Of a stretch of DNA of 64,000 nt, positions 22,830 through 34,655 are shown piece by piece. The position numbers and the translations under genes are program-made. Each line of letters opens with the position of its first letter. Position 1 is the first letter of the stretch. The notes beneath the pieces are model-generated. The model saw only the letters and a list, made by a program, of their open reading frames with translations. It ran no database searches and was not told where the DNA came from. The DNA is from Carnegiea gigantea (lineage: Eukaryota > Streptophyta > Magnoliopsida > Caryophyllales > Cactaceae): contig JAKOGI010000055.1 of NCBI GenBank assembly GCA_029747015.1, positions 713,501-777,500 of the forward strand. Direction: 5' to 3'.

Positions 22830-24310
22830 ATGAGTACTAGCATGTCTGTGGAAGAAAGGCTTGAGGTTCTTTCCAAGCAAATGCAAGAAATAAGTGTGAG
22901 TAATCAAGAACTCAAGGCTCGAAATGAGTACTTGAGAAAACAGCTTGGAAACTACATGAAACAAAAGCAAAAGTTCCAAGAGCCACCCAGCATTCAAAAT
23001 AGGACGGATTATGGCCATGAAAAGGAAGCTAGCAATGCATCTTCATTCTCTGAAGAGGATGTACCATTCGAAAGAACACAAAGAAGGACACGGCCTACTT
23101 TCAACTCTAATGAATTCAAGGTTGAAATTCCTGAGTTTGAAGGTAAGTTAGATCCTGATGAGTTCATTGAATGGTTGCAAACAGTGGAACGCATCTTTGA
23201 GTTTAAGGAGATTCCGGAGGATAAGAAAGTCAAGATAGTTGCTCTTAGACTAAGGAAATATGCCTCCTTATGGTGGACAAACCTTAATGCTAAGAGAACT
23301 AGAGAAAGGAAGAGTAAGATTGCTACTTGGGACAAAATGAAAGCCAAGATGAAGGCATGGTTTTTGCCTTCTACGTATGTCCAAGATCAATACATGCTCT
23401 TTCATCATTTAAATCAAGGCAAGATGAGTGTTGAAGAATGTACTCGTGAGTTTGAGAAACTCATGATCAAATGTGACATTCATGAGCCTGAAGAACAAAC
23501 CATGGTTCGTTACCTCGGAGGGCTTGATCCTAGGATAGCCAACGTGGTTGAATTGCAAGCCTTCACCACTTTTGATGAGATCTGTGTCTTAGCTCACAAA
23601 GTGGAACAACAAAGAAGGTCTCGATTTCATACCTGTGAAGAAGTTCCCACATTCCTTCCTCAAGAACAACCATTCAACAAGGGGAGCCCAAACCTTGTCC
23701 CTAAACCCATGGCCCCCCCCCACTTCCTACTCCACAAAAGAACCAAACACCACTACAAAGCCTACCCCCGCAACTTAAACCCAAGCATGGCACTTTCCGA
23801 TGTTTTAAGTGCCAAGGATTTGGACACATAGCCGCCGATTGTGTCAATCGAAGAAGCATCACTCTGGCTGAGTGGGAGGCAATTGGAAAGGAAGAAAAGG
23901 AGGAAGAAATTCAAGAAAAAGACCTTGAAGAAATTGAGATCACTGCTGATGAAGGTGAAATGCTACTCTTGGAGAAGATGTCTCCAAATTTTCATGAAGA
24001 AGAGCATGAACAACATATGAATATTCATGTTTGTATGTTATTCATTCCAAAGGAGCAAGACCATATCCCATCCTTTCCCCACAAAATCATTCCATTCACA
24101 TCTATCCAGGATCTCGCATGCTCAGGTCCTAAACTTGCTCAATTTACTCTCCCAAAGCAAAATCCAAACCCACCACCCATCCATTCATTTCAACACCCAC
24201 TTAAGTTTCACATGGCTGATGTGAGGAATACAGAAGCAAAGTTTAAACCAAGCTTATTTGAAGAGTTGATCCTTTTTCAGCCTAGTTCACCTTTGTTTGC
24301 TGTTGGGTAG
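22830..24310 (+). pseudogene. gag: gag of the nested element, single frameshift at a C-run
   Basis: Structural Gag: would assemble particles and bind RNA. ATG at 22830 opens a frame of ~300 normal codons. Residues ~5-55 form a Gln/Glu/Lys-rich coiled coil and ~60-95 an acidic Ser/Glu linker. The retrotransposon gag domain follows at ~97-270, with L-W-W-T and I-P-E-F-E-G-K-L-D. The frame then runs out at 23831 with a nonsense tail. A one-base shift in the nine-C run (23713-23721) restores the second frame, which carries a Pro/Gln linker, a perfect CCHC knuckle (23801-23842), an acidic Glu/Lys segment and a unique ~110-aa tail ending at 24308-24310. So the coding length would be ~490 aa. The tail shows no retropepsin D-x-G site. 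The lesion may be real or an assembly error in the homopolymer. Confidence 0.9.
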
Positions 24311-24347
24311 TACGTCCTTTCTGATTTGAGGATCAAATCTTCCCAAC

Positions 24348-24357
24348 AAGGGGAGAA
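24348..24357 (+). other. Polypurine tract of the nested element
   Basis: AAGGGGAGAA lies immediately before the 3' LTR, the expected plus-strand priming site. Confidence 0.88.
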
Positions 24358-25901
24358 TGATGGAGGTCCATCCTCAAGGTCTAAAAATGTTTCATTGATC
24401 CAAAATAATCAAGAAATCAACTCCAAAGTCACGGCCATGAGTCACTTGATGGCAAACACACAAGGTGATACACCCGGGTTCTCATCTAGATTTTTACCCA
24501 GTCTTTGCTATCTTATTACATCGGCCTAAAGCATATTTTGGTGTCCATTTTTTGGATGATTATCAAGTTCAGGATGTTAGCTTTTAATTCCAATTGGCTT
24601 CATGTCATTTGGAATTCATTTGGTTACTTAAAACAGTTCATCTTTTGAACCTGTCCGGATTGCACTGCAAAATGCACGGTTTTGGTTTTCTGGTTTGATC
24701 AGGGGGCAAATGACGTCCAAATGCTACGATTCCAATTGGAGGGTAAACTAAACATCTTCAGGTTTCCAACCATGTAAGAAACGTAGCAATTAGTCATCAT
24801 TTGAGGTGTCAAACATGCGTTGCAAGTGGAGACAGAAACCGGCTGCTTGACACCCGGTTGCTTAGCCTGGTGGTTTTCCTCCTTTAAGGGGTTTGCTTAA
24901 GGTGGAAGGCTGGCAAGCAGGTCATTTTGAGCTGCTTGATTAAGCACCACTCAGCTACTTGAGAGAGAGACACGTGGAGCTAGTGAAACGCCACCATTTT
25001 GCAAGCTCTCATTCGACCACTCAAGCATGACATGGCACACATGCAATTTTCAGTCCTTTTGAGGTGGCAGCCATGCTCTCTTACCTTCCTTGAAGGGAAA
25101 TTGAGTCAACAAGGTTTCTTAATACTTAGGAAAGAGTTTAAGAAGGAAATCTTGTGTTTTGTAGCTTAAACTTTCAGCTTATGTATGTTTTAGCTTAAAC
25201 CGTGTATTACTAAGCATAGGATTAGTTTAATGACTTTCCTTGCCTAGAAGGAAAGCTCTTTTCATGTAATCACAAGGCTATATAAGTGCCTTGGCTGCTC
25301 TTTTGTAAAAACAAGTTTGAGTATTGAAGTTGAGAGTAAAGACTTTGTGTCTTGAGATTTCTTAAACACTTAACTTGCTTATCCTTAATTGTGGCCGATT
25401 AAGGTGGTGACCAAGTGAGTCTCAATCTTTGGTTAGGTGGTGAATCTTATCCTAATCCAAGATTGAGGGCCCTAAGCTAAATGATTAGTGGTGTATCTTA
25501 TCTAATCATCTAGCTTAGAACTATCCAAGTTTCATTAAACACTCTTGAAGTTCACAAACTAGTTCTTGGTTTCACTCCTCTCAAACCATGAATTACCTTT
25601 GTTCTTCTTAGTGTCTTTTTATCCTCCTTTACTTCCCTCACTTCCTTACTCCTTTGATTCCTCTTATCCACACAAAATCAAGCCTTGACATAGCTGATTG
25701 CATCGAACTTTCAAAAACCTTCAAAGCTATCTCAAAACCGTGAAGAAGAGCTTTCCTAGGCAAGCTAGGCAGTAAATTGGCACGGTCACCCCGTGCCATC
25801 AAGCACGGCCGTGCCACTCCTGGCCGTGAGAAATTGCTTGATTTCTAGCTTCCTTCGACGTGAGTTTGCTTGAGTTGTTCCTACCCTTGAGACTTACATC
25901 A
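24358..25901 (+). repeat. 3' LTR of the nested TR-GAG element (1544 bp)
   Basis: It is near-identical to the 5' LTR over the first ~1500 bp (scattered single-base changes). The last ~40 bp before ACTTACATCA are markedly different. It ends at 25901, followed by the GTTTA duplication. Confidence 0.95.
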
Positions 25902-27116
25902 GTTTAAGTCCAATGTTTTTGCATATTTTGGTTCCCCAAGATGTTAGCTATCAAGACTAGCAAAGAAATTCAAGTTAAATTAGGTGCAAAGTGAAGAACT
26001 AAGGCCATTTTGAAAATTACACCGAATTCCGCCCAGTTTTATCGGGTTCTATTTACTTTGCCATTATTGGCCATCAAAATGTGATTTAACCCTGATTTCT
26101 TAATAGGGGAGCTTTACACATCCTAAGGTTTCCCCCCAAGCAAGAAAATCAAGTCTAAGTCAATTCAAAGCAAGAGAAATTTGATGTATAAAGCTAGCCA
26201 AATTCGATACCTTGCACATGGTTATCTGTTATGTTGGTTACTCCTTGTTTTTGCCATCCAATCAAGGCCCAGCAGCATCATTGGAAGTTAAAAGCAGTTA
26301 CAAGCACAATCATAAGCATTTTTAGGGTAGCCAAAAGTACTACCCATGGGAATCAAGGTAATAAAGGCAAGTGAGCTTGGATTGGCTAGCTGTAAAGTGC
26401 ATGTCCTAGAATCCTTTTTCTCTCTCCTCCATGTGTAAGTAGCCTTCTTAAGGGTAATCTATGAGCTTATGGACGAGTTTAGCCCTTGATCTGTTGCTTA
26501 GCTAAACTCATTGCATGTAATTAAGTTAGTTAAACATGCTTTGTACTTAAGTAGAATATAAGTTAGTTTTAAGCTTAGTTAGCGGTTTTCTAATCATGAA
26601 GAAACCTCTAAACCGTCTAGGCAGCCAAGGGGGGTCATGTATAAGTAGGCAAGTAGCTCTCTCTGTAAAATTAGATTTGAGCTTGAGTTGAAGAAAGTTG
26701 AGCTTTGCTCCTTTGAGTTTATTAAAACACTTTACTCATCCTAGCTTAGGTTGAGTTAGGTGGTGATCAAGTGAGTCTTAACTCTTATTTAGTTGGTGTT
26801 TCTATATCCTAATCAAAGTTAAGGTCCTTAGCTCATTGTTAGTGGTGATTTTTGTATCCAAGAATCAATTTGGATACACTCCATTCTGACATCTTTCATT
26901 CGGATTCATCCTAATTCAAGTTTAAGTTCTCTTTGAACTTAGCTTACTTACATTACCTTTTTGAGTGTGAGTTGAATTGAGCCATATATTCATCAACTTT
27001 GGTATCAGAGCTAAGTTTCGCCTTGGCCTTGAAACCAGCCCATATGTCCCAAAACAACCTAAAGATGTCCCTCAAACACAATCCCCAAACATAATTCGTT
27101 TATGTCTAAATCAACC

Positions 27117-28860
27117 ATGAGTGTGAGTATGAGTTTGAAAGAGAAAATTGAAGCAGTTTTGAAGAATACCCAAGCTATTTCAATTTATATCAAGAACTTT
27201 AAGATTCTAATCAAGAACTCAAAGCTCAAAATGAGTACTTGAGTAGGCGGCTTGGTGATTTCATGAAGTAAAAACAGAAAATGCTAGCTATGCCCACCAG
27301 TTCTATCCACGGTGAGGGGGATGAGGTAGCAAGCAACCTCATGAGTTCTTCTAATGAGGGAGAACCATTAAGGAGAGGAAGAAGAGAACAAAGGTAGCCC
27401 ACTAACGCTAATGATTATAGAGTTGAAATCCCTAAATTTGAAGGTAAACTTGATTCAAATGAATTTCTTGAATGGTTACACATAGTTGAATGCATCTTTG
27501 AGTACAAGGATGTTTTTGAAGATAAGAAAGTTAAGTTGGTTGCTCTTGGGCTTAGGAAGTACGCCTCATTATGGTGGACTAACATTGGTGCCGAAAGAGT
27601 GAGGAGTAGAAAGAGCAAAATCAAAACTTGGGAGAAGATGAAAGCCAAGTTAAAGTCACGGTTTCTACCCCTAAATTACATCCAAGATAGTTATTCTCAA
27701 CTCCACAACCTAATCCAAGGCAGCGTCAATGTTGTAAAATACATATGTAAGTTTGAGAAACTCTTGATTAAGTGTGATATTTAGGAAATAGAAGAGCAAA
27801 CAATAGTTAGGTACCTTGGTGGTCTTGAACCTAAGTATGCTAATGTAGTGCAATTAAAACAATATGCTACTTTTGATGAAGTTTGTTTCTTGGCTGATAA
27901 GGTTAAGCAACAAACAAAATCAAGGCCTTTTAAACGTGAGTTTCCAAAACCCCCCATCCCAGGATTAACCCTTTAAGAAGGGGAGCCCCATTTCTTTCCC
28001 CACACCCATGGCACCCCTTCCTTCTACCTCACAAAAGAGCCAAACTCTACAACAAAGCTCACTCGCACCAAGCATATCCAAACCTGCTCTTTTTTGCACT
28101 AGTTGGTGTTTTAAGTGTTAAGGATTTTGAAAAATAGCTGCCGACTGCACGAACCGAAGGATCATTACTTTGGCCGAATAGAAAGCAATAAAGGAGGAAG
28201 AGAATGAGGAGGGAAAAGAAAGCTTTTTTTTGAGGAGAATCAAGAGGAGAACTAGTAAAAAGTTAAGGAGAAAATCGATGAGGGAGAAATGTTAGTTTTG
28301 ATAAGAGTATTGAGTGGCTAGAAAGGTGTTAAAGATGAGCAAAGGGAAGCGTTTTTCATTCTAGGTGCACAGTTCAAGGCAAGGTTCATTCCATGATTAT
28401 AGATGGAGGGAGTTATGCTAATATTTTTCCTCTTAGCATGATTAAGAAGCTAGGCTTGCAAGCTACAGCCCATCCCCATCCTTATAACATCCAATGGCTA
28501 AACTGAAGTAAGGGATTGCAAATCAACTCCCAGTGCCTCATTTCATTCTGCATTGGAAAGAACTACCAAGAGGAGTTATGGTGTGATGTGATTCCCATGG
28601 ATGCATGCCATATCTTACTAGGAAGGCCATGAATGTATGATCAGAAGGTGATGCATGATGTTTTTCTAAACACATACTCTCTCTTTAAGGGAGGTAAGAA
28701 GATCACCTTAGTACCTTTATCCCCTTCCCAGTGTCATAAAAGCAAACCACAATAGAATCATAGGCATTTGAACCTTTTCTTACTTGTCATGAATGACTAC
28801 TTGTTGTTCAAGGCAAATACAAAGCTTTTAAGTCCAGAAAATGCTTATTTGGTTTGTTAG
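27117..28860 (+). pseudogene. Unit 8 gag-pro pseudogene
   Basis: ATG at 27117. Stops include TAA near 27268 (for Gln/Lys after F-M-K) and one near 27395. The core 27415-27784 reads well, with L-W-W-T intact, and ends at a TAG for Gln near 27781. The knuckle (about 28108) has stops for Gln and Gly. The protease site D-G-G-S is kept (about 28401). The array-wide TGA is at 28630-28632 and the tail ends at 28858-28860. Confidence 0.85.
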
Positions 28861-28948
28861 AAATATTTTAGCCGATGGATTTAGGTTTATAGTTGGTAGC
28901 TGATTATCTAGGGAATTTGAGGGCAAATTCTCTTCAACAAGAGGAGAA

Positions 28949-30208
28949 TGAGGGAGATCCCACAACGCAGCACTATTTAGGCTTTTGAAACATGCAAGGA
29001 AAGCCATAATCATCATCCAAAGTTCAAGAAAAGGCCCACGTTTTGTTAGGGTTCAAAATAGTAGCACCCAAGTTCACTTTAACAAAGCAACTTGGTTTTG
29101 TTTATCAAGTTACCTAGGCCTTCTTGGGGTTTAAGTCCAATATTTTGCATATTTTGATTCCCCAAGATAGCAATCAAGACCAGCAAGGAAATTCAAGTTA
29201 AAGTAGGTACAAAGTGAAGAACCAATGCCATTTTGCAAACTGAGCTGGATTCCGCTCAGTTCTATTTACTTAGCTTTTCAAGGCCGTCAAAACATGATTT
29301 AACCATGATTTATTAATAGTGGGACTTGTACACATCTTAAGGTTTCCCTCAAGTAAGGAAATCAAGTCTAAGTCAATTCAAAGCAAGAGAAATTTGATGA
29401 ACAAAACTGGCTAAATTGGTTACCTTGCACCCGGTTTGCTGTGACGTTGGCCACTCCATCTTTTTGCCATCTAATCAGGACCTGGCAGCATCAGTAGAAG
29501 TTAAAAGCAGTTAGGAGCACAATCATAAGCCTTTTCAGCCTAGCCAAAAGCACTACCAATGGGAACAAGGCAACAAAGGCAAGTGAGCTTGGATTGGCTA
29601 GCCGTAAAGTGCATGACCCAGCAACCTTTTTCTCTCTCCTGCAAGTGCGAATAGCCTTCTTAAGGCTAATTTAGGAGCTTAGGGATGAGTTTAGCCATGA
29701 ATCATTTGCTTGACCTGACTCATTGCTTGTAATTAGCTTAGTTAGACATGCTTTGTACTTAAATAGAATGTAAGCTAGTTTTAAGCTTGGTTAGAGGTTT
29801 TCTAATCATGAAGAAACCTCTAAACCGTCTAGGCATCCAAGGGGGGACATGTATAAGTGGGCAAGTAGCTCTCTCTATAAAATTAGATTTGAGCTTGAGT
29901 TAAAGAAAATTGAGCTTTGCTCCTTTGAGTTTGTCAAAACACTTTACTTGCTTATCCTGGCTTAGGCCGAGTTCAGTGGTGATTAAATGACTCTTAACTC
30001 TTACTTAGTGTTTCTATAACCTAATCAAGGTTGAGGGCCCTAAATTTTCTCTTAGTGGTGATTTCTGTATCTAAGAATTAGTTCAGATACACTCCATTCT
30101 GTTATCTTTCATTCGGATTCATCCTAATTTAATCCTAAGTTCTCCTTGAACTTAGCTAACTTACATTCCCCTTTTGAGTGTGAGTTCAGTTGGGCCATGT
30201 ATACATCA
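28949..30208 (+). repeat. LTR8 of the array (1260 bp)
   Basis: It runs from TGAGGGAGATCC to ATACATCA; PBS at 30213-30224 reads TGGTATCAGAGT. Confidence 0.9.
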
Positions 30209-30329
30209 ACTTTGGTATCAGAGTTAAGTTTCTCTTTGGCCCTGGAGCCAGCCTACATGTTCCAAAACAACCTAAAGATGTTCCCTAAACACAATCCCCG
30301 AACATAATCTGTTTACATCCAAATCAGCC

Positions 30330-31372
30330 ATGAGTGCGAGTATGTGTTTGAAAGAGAAAATTGAACCTGTTTTGAAGAATAACCAAGCTATTTCAACTTT
30401 AAATCAGGAATTTAAAGATTCTAATCAAGAATTCAAAGCTCAAAATGACTACCTGAGAAGGCAGCTTGGTGAATTCATGAAGCAAAAATAGAAAGTGCTA
30501 GGCAGTTCCACTGGTTCTATCCACGGTGATGAGGATGGGGCAGCAAGCAATGTGGCTTCCTCTAATAAGGAAGAATCATTAAGGAGGGGAAGAAGAGAAC
30601 AAAGGCAGCCCACTTACTCTAGTGATTTTAGAGTTCAAACCCCTAAATTTGAAGGTAAACTTGATCCAGCTAAATTTCTTGAATGGTTACACACAGTTGA
30701 ATGCATCTTTGAGTATAAGGATGTTTCTGAAGATAAGAAAGTCAAGTTGGTTGCTCTTAGGTTTAGGAAGTACGCCTCATTATGGTCGATTAACATATGT
30801 GCCAAAAGAGTGAGGAGCAAAAAGAGCAAAATCAGAACTTAGGAGAAGATGGAAGCTAAGTTAAAGTCACGGTTTCTACCCCAACTTACGGTTTAAGGGA
30901 AGGTTTGTTCGATGATTATAGATGGAGGAGTTCTGCTAATATTTTTTCTCTTAGCATGATTGGGAAACTAGGCTTGTAAGCTATAGCTTATCCCTTTACA
31001 ACATCCAATCGCTAAACCACAGCAAGGGATTGCAAGTTAACTCCCGGTCTCTCATGTCATTCTCCATTGGAAAGAACTACCAAGTGGAGTTAAGGTCAGA
31101 CCGATTCCTATGGATGCGTGCCATATCTTAGTGGGAAGGTCGTGAATGTATGATCAGAAGGTGATGCATGATGGTTTTGTAAACACATACTCTCCCTTTA
31201 AGGGAGGTAAGAAGATCACCTTAGCACCTTTATCCCCTTCCTAGCGCCACAAAAGTAAACCACGATAGAATCATAAGCATTTGAACCTTTTCTTACTTTT
31301 CATGAACCACTACTTACTATTCAAGGTAAGTAAAAGCTTTCAAGACCAGTAAAAGCTTATTTGTGTGGTTAA
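30330..31372 (+). pseudogene. Unit 9 gag-pro pseudogene with a large internal deletion
   Basis: ATG at 30330; TAG at 30489-30491 replaces Gln. A 115-codon stretch (30495-30842) gives the gag core, with L-W-S-I in place of L-W-W-T. Near 30888 the sequence jumps from the end of the core straight to the start of protease, deleting ~700 bp, including the C-terminal gag, knuckle and Glu/Lys linker; only AC is shared at the edges. The protease site has lost one base (GATGGAGGAGTT). The array-wide TGA is at 31143-31145. The tail ends with TAA 31370-31372. Confidence 0.85.
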
Positions 31373-31461
31373 CAATATTTCAGCCTGGTGGATTTAACTT
31401 TATAGTTAGCAGGTGATGATCTAGCAAATTTGAGGGGAAATTCTCTTCAACAAGGGGAGGA

Positions 31462-32725
31462 TGATGGAGATCCCTCAGTACAGCATAATTTAGGCTTCTA
31501 GCACATTCAAGGAAAGCCATAATCATCATCCAAAGTTTGAGAAAAGACCCAAGTTTTGTTAGGGTTGAAAAAAGTAGCACCCGGGTTCACTTCAGCAAAA
31601 CAGCCTAGTTTAGTTCAACAAGTTACTTAATCCTTCTTGAGGTTTAAGTCCAATATTTTTGCATATTTTGGTTCCCAGGATGTTAGCCATCAAGACCAGC
31701 GAAGAAATTCAAGTTGAATGAGGCACAAAGAGAAGAATGAAGGCCATTTTGCGAACTGCACTGGATTCTGCACGGTTCTGTTTACTTTACCATTTTCGAC
31801 CATCAAAACCTAGTTTAACTGTGATTGCTTAATAGTGGGGCTTGTACACATCCTGAGGTTTCCTACATGCTAGGAAATCAAGCCTAAGTCAATTTAAAGC
31901 AAGAGAAATTTGATGCACAAAACCGGCCAAATTCTGTACCTTACATGTAGTTGGCTGTGATGTTGGTTACTCCTTTTTGCCATCCAATCAAGACCCAGTA
32001 GCATCATTGGAAGTTGAAAAACATTAGGAGCACAAGCATAAGCCTTTTTAGCCTAGCGAAAAGCACTACTAATGGCAATCAAGGCAACAAAGGCAAGTGA
32101 GCTTGGATTAGCTAGTCGTGAAGTGCATGTCCTAGCATCCTTTTTCTCTCTCCTCTATGTGCAAGTAGCCTTCTTCAGGCTAATTTAGGAGCTTAGGGAT
32201 GATTTTAGTCCTTAATCTTTTGCTTAGCTAGATCCATTGGTCGTAATTAGCTTAGTTAAATATGATTTGTAGTTAAACAGAATGTAAGCTGGTTTTAAGC
32301 CTACTTGGAGGATTCCTAGTTATAAAGAAACCTCTAAACCATCTAGGCAGCCAAGGGGGGATGTCTATAAGTAGGCAAGTAGCTCTCTTTGTAAAATTAG
32401 ATTTGAACTTGAGTTAGAGAAAGATGAGCTTTGCTTCTTTGAGTTTGCTAAAACACTTTACTTGTTTAACCTAGCTTAGGCTGAGTTAGGTGGTGATCAA
32501 GTGAGTCTTAACTCTTCTTTGGGTGGTGATTATATATTATAATCAAGGTAAGGGCCCTAAGCTTGTTCTTGGTGGTAATTTCTGTATCCAAGAGTTAGTT
32601 TAGATACACTCCATTCTGTCAACTTTCATTCGAATTTATCCTAATTCAAGCTTAAGTTCTCTTTGAACTTAGCTAACTTGCATTCGCCTTTTGAGTGTGA
32701 GTTGAATTGGGCCGTGTAAACATCA
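31462..32725 (+). repeat. LTR9 of the array (1264 bp)
   Basis: It runs from TGATGGAGATCC to AAACATCA and is followed by an intact PBS at 32730-32741. A TATA-like element lies near 32365. Confidence 0.9.
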
Positions 32726-32847
32726 ACTTTGGTATCAGAGCTAAGTTTCACCTCGGCCTTGAAACCAGCCTATACATTTCAAAACAACCTAAAAATGTTC
32801 CCCCAAATAGAATCCCCAAACATAATGTTTTTACATCCAAATCAGCT

Positions 32848-34566
32848 ATGAGTGCGAGTATGAGTTTGAAAGAGAAAATTGAAGTTCTTTTGAAGAGCAA
32901 CCAAGCTATTTCAACTTTAATCAAGAACTTAAAGATTCCAATTAAGAATTCAAAGCTTAAAATGAGTACTTGAGATGGCAGCTTGGTGATTTCACGAAGC
33001 AAAAACAGAAAGTGCTAGCCAGTCCCATCGGTTCTATCCACAGTGAGGAGGATGAGGCAGCACGCAACGTGAGTTCTTCTAATGAGGAAGAACTATTAAG
33101 GAGAGGAAGAAGAGAACAAAGGCAACCCACTAACTCTAATGATTTTAGAGTTGAAATACTTGAATTTGAAGGTAAAATAGGTCTAGATGAATTTCTAGAA
33201 TGGTTACACACAGTTGAATGCATCTTTCAGTATAAGGATGTTTTTGAAGATAAGAAAGTCAAGATGGTTGCTGTTAGGCTCAAGAAGTACGCCTCATTAT
33301 GGTGGACGGTATGTGTCGAATGAGTGAGGAGTAGAAACAGCAAAATTAGAAGTTAGGAGAAAATGAAAGGCAAGATAAAGTCATGGCTTCTACCCCAACT
33401 TACATCCAAGCTATGTATTCTCAACTCCACAACCTAATCCAAGGAATCCTAAAGGTTGAAGAATACGCACGTGAGTTTGAGAAATCCTTGATTAAATGTG
33501 ATATTCAGGAACTAGAAGAGGAAACCATAGTTAGGCACTTAGGAGGTCTTAAATGTAAGTATGCTAATATGGTCGAATTACAACAATATGCCACTTTTGA
33601 TGAAGTTTGTGTCTTGACTTATAAGGTTGAGCAATAAAGGAAATCAAGGCCTTTAAAATGTGAGCTTCCAACACCCTCTTCCTAGGATCAACCCTTTAAT
33701 AAGGGGAGCCCCATTTCTTTCCTTATACCCACGACAACCTTTCGTTCCACCCCATAAAAGAGCCAAAGTCCACGGCAAAGCCTACCCCCACCAAGCATGT
33801 CCAAACCATCTCCTTTTGGCACTAGTAGGTGTTTTAAGTGTTGAGGATTTGCATAGATAGTTGCGGATTGTACAAAGTAAAAGGTCATTACTTTGGCCGA
33901 ATGGGAAGTAGTAACTAAGAAAGAGAATGAGGAGGAAAAGAAAGTTTTTTTTAGGGAGAATGAAGGGGAGAACCAAGAAGAAGTTAAGGAGAAAGCCGAT
34001 GAGGGAGAAATGTTGGTTTTGAGAAGAGCATTGAGTGAAGATGAGCAAAGGGCACACATTTTTCATTCTAGGTGCACGGTTCGAGGGAAGTTATGGTTCT
34101 ATGACTATAGATGGAGGAAGTTCTGCCAATACTATTTCCCTTAGCATGATTGAAAAACTAGGCTTGCAAGCTATAGCCCATCCCCATCCCTACAACATTC
34201 AATGGCTAAACGAAAGCAAGGGATTGCAAGTTAACTCCCAGTGCCTCATTTCATTCTCTGTTTGAAAGAACTACCAAGAGGAGTTATGGTGTGATGTAAT
34301 TCCCTTGGATGTGTGCAATATCTTAGTAGGAAGGCCGTGAATGTATGATCAGAAGATGATGCATGATGGTTTTCTAAGCACATACTCCCTTTAAGGGAGG
34401 TAAGAAGATCACTTTAGTACCTTTATCCCCTTCCCAATGCCACTAAAGCAAACCACCATAGAATCATAAGCATTTGAACCTTCTCTTACTTGTCATGTAC
34501 AACTGCTCATAGTTTGAGGTCAGTACAAGGCTTTCAAGACTACAAAAGGCTAATTTGAGTGGGTAG
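32848..34566 (+). pseudogene. Unit 10 gag-pro pseudogene, protease site intact
   Basis: ATG at 32848. A one-base loss near 32920 (TTTAATCAAG) shifts the coiled-coil frame. Readable gag pieces are 32970-33323 (core) and 33383-33637 (C-terminal core). The knuckle (about 33829) carries two stops. The Glu/Lys linker reads through 33893-34060, and the protease site I-D-G-G-S-S-A-N is intact (about 34105-34130; open frame 34035-34265). The array-wide TGA is at 34338-34340. The tail is degraded and ends at 34564-34566. Confidence 0.85.
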
Positions 34567-34655
34567 CAATATTTTGGACCGACAGATTTAAGTTCATACC
34601 TCGCAGGTGATTATTTAGTGAATTTGAGGGCAAATTCTCTTCAACAAGGGGAGGA

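Larger units (their letters stand above)
21164..25906 (+). mobile_element. Complete nested gag-only LTR retrotransposon (TR-GAG type), TSD GTTTA
   Basis: Seen: the 5' LTR is 21169-22715, the PBS 22720-22731, the gag frame from 22830, the purine tract 24348-24357 and the 3' LTR 24358-25901. The element is flanked by perfect GTTTA duplications (21164-21168, 25902-25906) and is inserted in array LTR7. No protease, RT, RNase H or integrase is present, which matches the TR-GAG class of non-autonomous Ty3/Gypsy elements that depend on proteins from other copies. The two LTRs differ by about 2% by eye, so it is the youngest insertion I can date here. Its gag is clearly homologous to that of the host array. 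Confidence 0.95.
20992..26995 (+). repeat. LTR7 of the array, split by a nested retrotransposon
   Basis: The left part is 20992-21168 and the right part 25907-26995, together ~1.27 kb. The interruption is the complete element at 21169-25901 plus one GTTTA duplication. The right end CATTCATCA (26995) is followed by an intact PBS at 27000-27011. The string AAAGTTGACATGCG near 21062 is shared only with stump LTR3, so the LTR3 deletion came after the duplication that made both. Confidence 0.9.

Noticed and set aside
22830..23831. Reading the 333-aa frame as a complete protein
   Set aside because: Its last ~35 residues are out of phase: the knuckle lies one frame over, immediately after the C-run, so the true gag is longer and broken.
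24027..24224. 65-aa open frame in the tail of the nested gag
   Set aside because: It is an out-of-phase shadow of the gag tail frame (23960-24310).
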